Origin: Firmicutes bacterium UBA4981
GTDB lineage: Bacteria; Bacillota; SHA-98; UBA4971
Direction of reading: 5' to 3'
Length of the DNA stretch: 6,251 bases
Assembly (NCBI GenBank): GCA_002398515.1
Contig: DGZL01000059.1
Coordinates: 17,472-23,722 of the forward strand
Shown: in pieces, positions 1 to 5,421 of the stretch
How the letters are laid out: each line of letters begins with the position of its first letter
Numbering within the stretch: the first letter of the stretch is position 1
The notes under the pieces: generated by a model
The model's input: the letters and a program-made list of their open reading frames with translations, nothing else
Database searches by the model: none
What the model was told of the DNA's origin: nothing
Position numbers and translations under genes: made by a program

Positions 1-306
1 TCAAGGGACGGTAAGAAAATGCCTAGTACCTCATGGCAGCATGCTTTCAAGAAGTACGTCAGGAAGGCAAAGCTGGACGATACGATAACATCTTATGATC
101 TGAGGCACACCTTCGCAGTCATGTTCTTAAGAAATGGTGGGAACCTGTTTGCTTTGAAAACGATAATGGGTCATCAAGAACTCAGGATGACTGAAAGGTA
201 TGCCAGGTTTGTTGGGCAAGATGTGAAAAGTGAGCACGAAAAGGCATCGCCTGTAAAACAGCTTATGGGCAAGAGGGTGTCTCAAATCTCAAAGAGGAAA
301 GTCTAA
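1..306 (+). CDS. Tyrosine recombinase (phage-type integrase), C-terminal part, cut by left edge
   Basis: Site-specific DNA recombinase that cuts and rejoins DNA through a covalent 3'-phosphotyrosine link. The frame is open to the first base of the window, so the ATG at 19 is probably internal and the true start lies to the left. Visible catalytic-core boxes, numbered from that ATG: YDLRHTFA with the arginine R29 of the HxxR box, the IMGH box with H52, and the nucleophile Y61 in MTERYARF, nine residues after the histidine. The first histidine of HxxR is a tyrosine here (Y26). The tail after Y61 is short and basic and ends in KRKV. The arm-binding and core-binding domains, and the first catalytic arginine, are outside the window. 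It is probably the mobility gene of this island or of an adjacent element; whether it acts on the genes to its right cannot be told. The family call is secure, the subfamily is not. Confidence 0.9.
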   Translation, partial: SRDGKKMPSTSWQHAFKKYVRKAKLDDTITSYDLRHTFAVMFLRNGGNLFALKTIMGHQELRMTERYARFVGQDVKSEHEKASPVKQLMGKRVSQISKRKV

Positions 307-536
307 TTGATAAATGTTCGCATGTCTTTACTCAAAACTTCCCCGATATTGACTTCTCTCTTCTGATCCGGCGTGATGAAGGGATTCTCCATTCCAACGA
401 GAAGTTTCATAACTTGTGGGAATAGATATTAACTGTAATGATATGTCAGTTATCGTCTTGTCCCTTGTGTGCTTGTGATCTTGGGGTAGCTGTGCAGCTT
501 TGAGACCAATTCATGACCAGGATAGGTGACTGCCAT
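307..536. other. Intergenic stretch, no gene seen
   Basis: About 230 bp between the recombinase stop and the hsdM relic. Frame 3 is open from inside the recombinase to a TAG near 423, but it has no ATG, GTG or TTG start with a ribosome site and no recognisable motif, so I do not call it. There is a short perfect palindrome, AGCTG-TG-CAGCT, near 488-499, too small and without a T-run to be a terminator. I see no tRNA and no clear recombination core site. The promoter of the former hsdM gene should lie in this stretch, but I see no convincing -35/-10 pair. Confidence 0.5.
524..529 (+). promoter_or_regulatory. Ribosome binding site of the hsdM relic
   Basis: AGGTGA lies 7 nt before the ATG at 537. 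This is the same spacing as at other starts in this window, and it indicates that the hsdM fragment retains the true 5' end of the old gene, not a random internal piece. Confidence 0.55.
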
Positions 537-711
537 ATGAGTGATAACAATAACCTTAGTTGGATTGCTGATTTTCATCTAGGGAATTGCGGACGATGTA
601 TTACGGGATGTATATGTTCGAGGTGAGTACCGTGATGTTATTCTACCGATGACGGTGATTCGGCATTCGGATGCTGTACTGGAACAAACTAAGCAAAACG
701 TTCTCAAAATG
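537..711 (+). pseudogene. hsdM: Truncated, frameshifted 5' remnant of type I methylase gene hsdM
   Basis: HsdM is the N6-adenine methylating subunit of type I restriction-modification enzymes. The ATG at 537 reads MSDNNNLSWIADF in frame 3. From about 574 the family sequence continues in frame 1 as GIADDVLRDVYVRG, then EYRDVILPMTVIR and LEQTKQNVLKM up to about 711. This is the well-known N-terminal region of HsdM (usual pattern FIWGIADDVLRD...VILPMTVIRRLD.VLEPTK). Three defects are visible: one extra T in the TTTT run at 572-575 shifts the frame; a TAG at 580-582 sits where the family has a tryptophan (TGG); and the usual RRLD is RHSD. Homology fades after about 711, and 36 bp later comes the stop of the convergent cytosine methylase. 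The SAM-binding and NPPF regions are absent. It cannot make a working enzyme. Roughly 58 of the usual approximately 500 codons remain. The identification comes from remembered family motifs, not a database search. Confidence 0.82.
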
Positions 712-746
712 ATCCATATAGATTCTGATCTTAATCGAATTCGTAC

Positions 747-1760
747 CTATAGTCTGATTCCGAGTTGTTCGAGTATGGACTCTGCTATAGCTTTTCCAAC
801 AGGCGGCGAAACCGCCTCTGAAACTAGCCTCTGCCACGCTGTAAGAGGGCCTCTGAACTCAAAATCTTGCGGAAATCCCTGCAGCAACATGGCTTCGTAG
901 GTGCTCAACCGTCGGTCTTGGTCACCTTTGGCAGGGTGTATATGCACCTCGTTATGTCCGTAGGCCACCGTCGCAGACGGTAAATGCCAAGCCAGCCGTT
1001 TAAAGCTCTTTCGCTTCATGTCTCCCGGCTCTATTTGAGCAATCTTCGGACTATAGGGTCTCATCGAACGATGATTTGGGTGAAAATCCTGTCTATTGTA
1101 GTCATTGGATACATCAAGGGATGGCAAGCCTCTCAACACATCTCCAACACACTTCGGCGAACCCCCAACACGAGCAATGCGTTGAAAATCGAACCTGACA
1201 TCATGTTGGGTGTTGATTCCAACAACAAAGATTCTTCTACGATATTGTGGAACTCCGAAATCTATTGAATCTAGAAAATCGTAAGAAATTTGAAATCCTG
1301 CAGACTCAAACATGGAGCAGGCTGTGGTAAAGTATTTTTCATATTTTCTTGAGACCAATGCTGGAACATTTTCAAACACAAAGAAATCAAGGTCAAATAG
1401 GCGATTGATCTCTCGAAGGATCTCAGCATATCTGAATACCAATTGGTTTCGAGGATCAGAATCACCGTTTGAGGCATTCATTACAGAAAACCCTTGGCAG
1501 GGCGGCCCACCTATCACTCCAAGCAGTCTCTGAGGCGTCATCGTGAGTGCAACGCTTCTGATTCTGCTAATTATCAGCTCAAGGGTTTCAGGCTCACATA
1601 AGTCAGCCTGAACCGCCTCTAGTCGAGGGAAATTGGCGGCTATTGTGCTAACAGCGTGTTTGTATATGTCAATAGCAAGTACTGTCCTAAAACCAGCCTG
1701 AGCAAAACCTAGATCTAGTCCGCCGGCCCCACAGAAGAGACTCAACAAGAATAAATCCAT
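747..1760 (-). CDS. DNA (cytosine-5) methyltransferase
   Basis: Transfers a methyl group from S-adenosylmethionine to carbon 5 of cytosine in a specific DNA sequence. Length is 337 residues, normal for a bacterial type II enzyme. Motifs in order: I, LFCGAGGLDLGF (residues 8-19, SAM binding); IV, GGPPCQGFS with catalytic C88; VI, ENV (130-132); VIII, QYRRRIFVVGI (172-182); then a target-recognition region of about 100 residues (183-280); IX, RRLSTYEAMLLQGFP (283-297); X, EAVSPPVGKAI (315-325), a variant of the usual GNAVPP. All key residues are present, so it should be active. An in-frame ATG nine codons upstream exists (1787), but the ATG at 1760 has GGAGG 7 nt before it and starts directly before motif I, so I prefer it. 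It overlaps the glycosylase gene by 19 bp, so the two are probably translationally coupled. Target sequence unknown. The 3' end runs convergently into the hsdM relic, and I see no terminator. Confidence 0.95.
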   Translation of the reverse strand: MDLFLLSLFCGAGGLDLGFAQAGFRTVLAIDIYKHAVSTIAANFPRLEAVQADLCEPETLELIISRIRSVALTMTPQRLLGVIGGPPCQGFSVMNASNGDSDPRNQLVFRYAEILREINRLFDLDFFVFENVPALVSRKYEKYFTTACSMFESAGFQISYDFLDSIDFGVPQYRRRIFVVGINTQHDVRFDFQRIARVGGSPKCVGDVLRGLPSLDVSNDYNRQDFHPNHRSMRPYSPKIAQIEPGDMKRKSFKRLAWHLPSATVAYGHNEVHIHPAKGDQDRRLSTYEAMLLQGFPQDFEFRGPLTAWQRLVSEAVSPPVGKAIAESILEQLGIRL

Positions 1761-2641
1761 GAAAGTCCCTCCCTGCAAGCAGAGCAATACTCAGCTACAG
1801 CTAAGTATCTCAAATCAAGCTCCGGGATAGCCCCGTTCTGGACATCCTGAATTGAATGCTTTTTCCTTAGGCGCTCAATTCTCTTATCAGATGGGACTTC
1901 GGGCAAGCCGCTTATTTCGGCAAACCTGCCGTTGATCCCTTTGCCGAACCATTTCTTTGAATCTGCCAAAGCTGAGTCGGTGCGGTTCAGCCCTTGCCAA
2001 TCTCCATCATGGGCAAAACCGCAACCATCAGTCAGAGGGCAATCACCGCATCCTGGATTGACGCTTCTACATATTCCTGCACCAATATCTAGTAATCCCC
2101 AGTTATACTCTCTTGGCTTCTCTCCGCTTACTAGAGCGGAAGCAATAATCCAGTACGTCTTCTTGCGAACCGGGTTCTCTTCCGTAGTCTCTAATCCAAA
2201 AAAGCGGCTGAAAATACGCCCAATGTTGCAGTCCACAATGGGAACGGGCAAACCCAAATAGAAACATCTCGTTGCATTAGCTATATACGGACCGACATGA
2301 GGCAACCTAAGCAAGGTCCCAAGATCACCGGACATAGAATGGCTGCCTTGTTCATCATTGATGTCTTCAATGATTGAGAATATAGCCATACTTCTCTGCC
2401 TTTGAAGTCCCAGGGGTTTGAGGGTTGCCTCGATATCTGAAAGGAGAATTCCAGAACTCCTGCCGAGAAGACAAAGGAAATCATCATAAACATTAAGAAC
2501 CTGAGTAGCACGTGTCTTCCTAAGAAGCACTTCGGTCAACAAACCGACATACGGATCGTGCCCACTCGTTCTCCAAGGAAAGCTTCGTCCGTTGGTGTGA
2601 TACCAGTTAATTACATTCTGTCTGAACGATTTTGAGTCCAA
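1742..2641 (-). CDS. HhH-GPD iron-sulfur DNA glycosylase, Mig-like (probable G:T mismatch thymine glycosylase)
   Basis: Base-excision repair enzyme of the EndoIII/MutY superfamily, 299 residues. Visible: FPWR (21-24) and LTEVLLRKTRA (35-45), typical of MutY and Mig; helix-hairpin-helix LPHVGPYIANA (113-123); catalytic aspartate D137 in IVDCNIGRIF; and a C-X6-C-X2-C-X5-C [4Fe-4S] loop at C191, C198, C201, C207. The residue that is the lyase lysine in EndoIII (LPGVGRK) and serine in MutY (LPGVGRS) is tyrosine here, Y119. Mig.Mth, the thymine glycosylase encoded beside methylase M.MthTI, also has tyrosine there. With a C5-methylase directly downstream, repair of deaminated 5-methylcytosine is the best guess; adenine glycosylase (MutY) is the main alternative. 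There is no MutY-type C-terminal NUDIX-like domain. Residues about 215-299 are an extension not found in the roughly 220-residue Mig.Mth, ending with CSAC and a final Cys. Start is TTG at 2641, behind a perfect AGGAGG. Confidence 0.87.
   Translation of the reverse strand: MDSKSFRQNVINWYHTNGRSFPWRTSGHDPYVGLLTEVLLRKTRATQVLNVYDDFLCLLGRSSGILLSDIEATLKPLGLQRQRSMAIFSIIEDINDEQGSHSMSGDLGTLLRLPHVGPYIANATRCFYLGLPVPIVDCNIGRIFSRFFGLETTEENPVRKKTYWIIASALVSGEKPREYNWGLLDIGAGICRSVNPGCGDCPLTDGCGFAHDGDWQGLNRTDSALADSKKWFGKGINGRFAEISGLPEVPSDKRIERLRKKHSIQDVQNGAIPELDLRYLAVAEYCSACREGLSWIYSC
1768..1772 (-). promoter_or_regulatory. Ribosome binding site that decides the methyltransferase start
   Basis: On the minus strand GGGAGGGA contains GGAGG 7 nt before the ATG at 1760. 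It lies inside the last codons of the glycosylase gene, which supports both the shorter 337-residue methyltransferase and translational coupling between the two genes. Confidence 0.7.
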
Positions 2642-2648
2642 AATACAG

Positions 2649-2654
2649 CCTCCT
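2649..2654 (-). promoter_or_regulatory. Ribosome binding site that decides the TTG start of the glycosylase
   Basis: On the minus strand a perfect AGGAGG lies 7 nt before TTG at 2641. It is the strongest Shine-Dalgarno site in the window and justifies the non-ATG start; the N-terminus then aligns with the start of the glycosylase fold. Confidence 0.8.
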
Positions 2655-2689
2655 GAGTTGTCCGACTTAATGTACTGCCCAACGTCTCA

Positions 2690-2718
2690 ATTCTAGTGCC
2701 ATTACTCTCATTTCTCTA
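2690..2718 (-). promoter_or_regulatory. Candidate sigma-70-type promoter for the glycosylase-methyltransferase operon
   Basis: Reading the minus strand: TAGAGA (2718-2713, 4 of 6 to the -35 consensus), a 17 nt spacer, then TAGAAT (2695-2690, 5 of 6 to TATAAT). Transcription would begin near 2683, about 40 nt before the TTG start. It overlaps the tRNA-like segment listed separately, so one of the two readings may be coincidental. Confidence 0.3.
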
Positions 2719-2770
2719 GACCCTTTGGATTGCGATTCTACAACCATCGGTTCAAATCCTTGTTAATACA
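2696..2770 (+). other. Decayed tRNA-like segment (possible tRNA relic or attachment site)
   Basis: GGTTCAAATCC (2749-2759) is the conserved T-loop block of tRNA genes. Counting outward gives tRNA geometry: 3' acceptor strand 2763-2769 and 5' strand 2696-2702 (about 4 of 7 pairs including one G-U); T8 and A9 at 2703-2704; D-stem TCT/AGA (2706-2708 with 2718-2720); anticodon stem TTGGA/TCTAC (2725-2729 with 2737-2741, 4 of 5 pairs) around the loop TTGCGAT, which would give anticodon GCG; 74 nt overall plus discriminator A2770. However, the T-stem pairs at only two of five positions and the D-loop lacks GG. So it is not a working tRNA. It may be a degenerate tRNA copy left by integration, or chance. 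Confidence 0.3.
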
Positions 2771-2821
2771 TTAAGATTTATTTCCAGAAGGCTCTTGTAA
2801 TAGCCAAATCGGGCAGGAGGA

Positions 2822-2852
2822 TTGTAGAAGAAGGCAAAATTATAAGTATAAG
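2822..2852 (+). promoter_or_regulatory. Candidate promoter for the MORC ATPase-nuclease operon
   Basis: The AT-rich tract TTATAAGTATAAGG holds two TATAAG hexamers (2841-2846 and 2847-2852). The second is 19 nt after TTGTAG (2822-2827), a weak -35 with long spacing. In an archaeon the same tract would serve as a TATA box. The leader to the ATG at 2893 would be about 30 nt. Confidence 0.3.
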
Positions 2853-2879
2853 GTATTCGTTTGTCAAATTCCATACCAC

Positions 2880-2885
2880 GGAGGT
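2880..2885 (+). promoter_or_regulatory. Ribosome binding site of the MORC-like ATPase gene
   Basis: GGAGGT lies 7 nt before the ATG at 2893. A nearer ATG at 2886 opens only a two-codon frame ending in TAA (2892-2894), which overlaps the true start. Confidence 0.75.
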
Positions 2886-2892
2886 ATGACTA

Positions 2893-5418
2893 ATGATTAA
2901 TGCATTTGACTTAACGCCAGACCCTAAAGTGCTAATTGCCTTGACACACACGCCGCTCAGGCCGCTTGACGCAATATGTGAGCTTATCGATAACGCTATT
3001 GATTCCTTTACGGCTGCCCTTGTTCAAGGCAACCCAATTGAAAGCCCGGTGATCATAATTAACCTACCAAAACCTTCCGAAGTAAATCAGGGAACAGGTT
3101 CGGTAGTAGTAGTAGACAACGGACCTGGATTAAGTCGAGATATGGCCGAGAAATCCGTACGTGCCGGCTTCTCCGGGAATAATCCGTTTGATAATCTTGG
3201 TCTGTTTGGTATGGGCTTTAATATATCCACCGGAAAGCTTGGAAGTGTAACAAGATTCACAACAGCACGTGCCACAGACGAGAAGGCTATAGAAGTTGTG
3301 ATTGATCTGAACGCAATGAGTCACTCTAGTAGTTACAGAGTACCTTTCGCGAGAGTTGACAGACCAAAGTTTGTTGGCACTAGGGTAGAAGTATCAAACT
3401 GGTGGCCGCCAGGAAACCCCAATAATGGGTTCATAAGGAGACTAATTCAGTATGGAATGCCTACAGTAAGACGAGAAATTGGCAGGCGGTACGCCACAAT
3501 ACTACGTGACCGCTGGATTCATATTATTGTCAACAGTGAACCCTGTGTTCCATTTGAGCATTGCGCATGGTCAGAATCTAGGTATGTGGAAAGGCGAGAT
3601 CACGGCAAGATTCCTGCCAAATACGTATTCAACTCAATTGTGGGTTCACAGCAGCGTTGCGCAACCTGCACAGCACTAATACCACCACATGAAATTAACT
3701 GCCCCGACTGTGGGTCTAGTAACCTGAGAACTCTCGAAGAAAGAGTGCGTGGTTGGGTGGGCATCCAACGTTTCGATCACGAAACCGAGTTTGGGATTGA
3801 TTTGATCAGGCGGGGGAGAGCAATTAGAATTGCAGAGAAATCAGCGTTTTTCGAATTCATTGATGAATTAAAGCAAGTCACCAAAGACTATCCTATTGAC
3901 GGGATGCATGGGCGAATTATTGGCGAAGTCCACTTGGATCATGTTCCAGTAGATTTTCTTAAAGAAGACTTTCAAAGAACTAGCCCAGAATGGCAGCGAG
4001 CGATGTCTTTTCTCAGAGGCAATAGCTCCCTACAACCAACCAAGCCAGGTGCGGATCAGAATGTATCTCCAGTATTCATGTTGTATCAGGGCTATAGGAG
4101 GGTACGAACTCCTGGTAAAACAGACCTCTACATGGGCTTCTGGAATGAAGCCAAAGGAAAACCTGACCGAATAAGTCGTGATACTGAAAGAGAATATTAC
4201 GAAAAATTCAAACAGAAAGAACCTGGATTCTATGATGACACAGAATGGTGGAGACTCGTTGAACAAGCTGATAGTCCCCCAACTGCAGCAATGGTCGACT
4301 GCCCTGGATGTAGCGCTCAGAATCTCGAAACGGCCGAAGTATGCCTCGTGTGTAATCACATTCTAATAGGTAAGCATTGCACAAACCTGGAGTGTAATAA
4401 GGTGATACCAAAATCCGCCGCCACTTGTCCTGAATGCGGAACCTCTCAAGTTGTGGAGGTTGAAGCACCTTGGGAGTGTCAAGTCTGCTCCACCCGAAAT
4501 AGGCCGGGTACCGATACTTGTTCTAAGTGCCTTCAACCTCGCGGAACCGAAAATCTATTATCCAAAGAGTATCTAATGAAACACTCTGACAAAGCAGATT
4601 CATTATCCATTCGAGGATGCTCAGTAATGCTTGCCGATGGAAGCCACAGCCAGCCGATAGACATAGACACCTATGTCACTAAGGTTCCAGTAACTCCCAA
4701 TCTCACGAAGGGACGGGTACCAATCATTGCTTTCAAAGGCGGGAGCATTGATTTCTTCGTGGATACGAGCCATCCAGTGTTTGCATCCCTCAGGGTACAA
4801 CCGGAGGAAATGATTGCAGCTGAAGTCGCCTTGTATATCTATGATACTAATAGGAGATTAGCCACCACACAGTATCACGGGATACATACACTATCTAATA
4901 TTCAATGGGCAATCCTCAAGGGGTACTGGTCTGAGTCCCTTGAAGATAGTGCCGTGCGTGTTAGAGCAGACATTGAGAATTTCCTTTGTAGTCTCCGAGT
5001 TCGTTTGCCAGTTCTATTAGGTGAGTCTTCCAGTGACTTCTACAATGATCTAGATGATGAACAGAAAAAAGTACTGGTTAATAATATCATGGATTCTGGA
5101 ATTGACATTCGAGAGCTGCAAAACATGAGAGATTCGGGGCGATTTCTCTACTTCATCACCGGAGATGCGATTATCCAGGCATTTAAGAGTTGTCCGTCAA
5201 GGTTTTTTGACGGCGGTTTTTGGGATACGTCTTTCGACAATATTGATGACTTATCAGACAATATTCTAGATAATATCAGGAACCGCGTCCTATCCACGTA
5301 CTTGAATTGCTTGGAAGACATAGTCCGCTTCTCAAAGCACAAAAATGTACCTGAATCCGATTCTGTCACCCAAAGGGCAAGATTATCCCTCGATTTTCTC
5401 TTACAGAAGGTGGTCTGA
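2893..5418 (+). CDS. MORC-like GHKL ATPase with a four-unit zinc-finger array
   Basis: 841-residue ATPase of the gyrase/Hsp90/MutL (GHKL) superfamily; such proteins dimerise on ATP binding and act as clamps on DNA. N-terminal ATP site: N-box ELIDNAIDS with E30 and N34; G1 box VVDNGPGLS (D75, G77, G79); glycine lid GLFGMGFN (G103, G106, G108). Residues about 285-375 resemble the second (S5-like) domain of MORC proteins (RRGRAIRIAEK; later GEVHLDHVPVDFLKEDF). Four Cys4 units follow or interrupt: C256/C259/C270/C273, inserted within the ATPase module; C470/C473/C484/C487; C496/C501/C512/C515; and a RanBP2-type unit with W527, C529/C532, N536, C543/C546, matching W-X-C-X2-C-X3-N-X6-C-X2-C. Residues 550-841 carry no motif I recognise. 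No signal peptide or membrane segment is seen, so it is cytoplasmic. It heads the plus-strand operon, divergent from the methylase operon, with a nuclease-helicase 3 nt downstream. Likely the ATP-driven switch or clamp of a restriction system; this role is inferred from context. Confidence 0.88.
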   Translation: MINAFDLTPDPKVLIALTHTPLRPLDAICELIDNAIDSFTAALVQGNPIESPVIIINLPKPSEVNQGTGSVVVVDNGPGLSRDMAEKSVRAGFSGNNPFDNLGLFGMGFNISTGKLGSVTRFTTARATDEKAIEVVIDLNAMSHSSSYRVPFARVDRPKFVGTRVEVSNWWPPGNPNNGFIRRLIQYGMPTVRREIGRRYATILRDRWIHIIVNSEPCVPFEHCAWSESRYVERRDHGKIPAKYVFNSIVGSQQRCATCTALIPPHEINCPDCGSSNLRTLEERVRGWVGIQRFDHETEFGIDLIRRGRAIRIAEKSAFFEFIDELKQVTKDYPIDGMHGRIIGEVHLDHVPVDFLKEDFQRTSPEWQRAMSFLRGNSSLQPTKPGADQNVSPVFMLYQGYRRVRTPGKTDLYMGFWNEAKGKPDRISRDTEREYYEKFKQKEPGFYDDTEWWRLVEQADSPPTAAMVDCPGCSAQNLETAEVCLVCNHILIGKHCTNLECNKVIPKSAATCPECGTSQVVEVEAPWECQVCSTRNRPGTDTCSKCLQPRGTENLLSKEYLMKHSDKADSLSIRGCSVMLADGSHSQPIDIDTYVTKVPVTPNLTKGRVPIIAFKGGSIDFFVDTSHPVFASLRVQPEEMIAAEVALYIYDTNRRLATTQYHGIHTLSNIQWAILKGYWSESLEDSAVRVRADIENFLCSLRVRLPVLLGESSSDFYNDLDDEQKKVLVNNIMDSGIDIRELQNMRDSGRFLYFITGDAIIQAFKSCPSRFFDGGFWDTSFDNIDDLSDNILDNIRNRVLSTYLNCLEDIVRFSKHKNVPESDSVTQRARLSLDFLLQKVV
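5407..5413 (+). promoter_or_regulatory. Ribosome binding site for the TTG start of the nuclease-helicase
   Basis: AAGGTGG, with AGGTG 9 nt before TTG at 5422, lies within the final codons of the MORC-like gene. This fits coupled translation across the 3 nt gap. It is weaker than the other sites in the window. Confidence 0.5.
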
Positions 5419-5421
5419 GCT

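Noticed and set aside
660..680. Hairpin GCAT-TCGG-ATGC as a terminator for the methyltransferase operon
   Set aside because: The stem is only four base pairs, there is no T-run, and it lies within the hsdM coding remnant.
649..900. Plus-strand open frame of 83 codons with its own ATG
   Set aside because: Its first part is the internal frame of the hsdM relic, and its second part is antisense to the methyltransferase; there is no ribosome site at the ATG at 649.
1761..1787. Nine-residue longer methyltransferase start at ATG 1787
   Set aside because: The ATG at 1760 has GGAGG at ideal spacing and the protein then begins just before motif I; the longer start would place that site inside the coding region.
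1742..2641. Plain MutY adenine glycosylase
   Set aside because: The MutY serine position is tyrosine, there is no NUDIX-like C-terminal domain, and the gene overlaps a C5-methylase. It is kept only as the alternative.
2767..2889. Open frame just upstream of the ATPase gene, in the same frame, as a leader peptide or N-terminal extension
   Set aside because: It has no ATG, GTG or TTG start and is closed by TGA at 2887-2889, before the ATG at 2893. An AGGAGG-like block at 2815-2820 has only ATT after it.
4030..4468. Minus-strand open frames opposite the ATPase gene
   Set aside because: They are shadows of the 841-codon gene, with no motifs and no ribosome sites.
5416..5418. TGA as a selenocysteine codon joining the two plus-strand proteins
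   Set aside because: No stem-loop after the TGA was recognised, neither family is known for selenocysteine, and a TTG start with a ribosome site directly follows.
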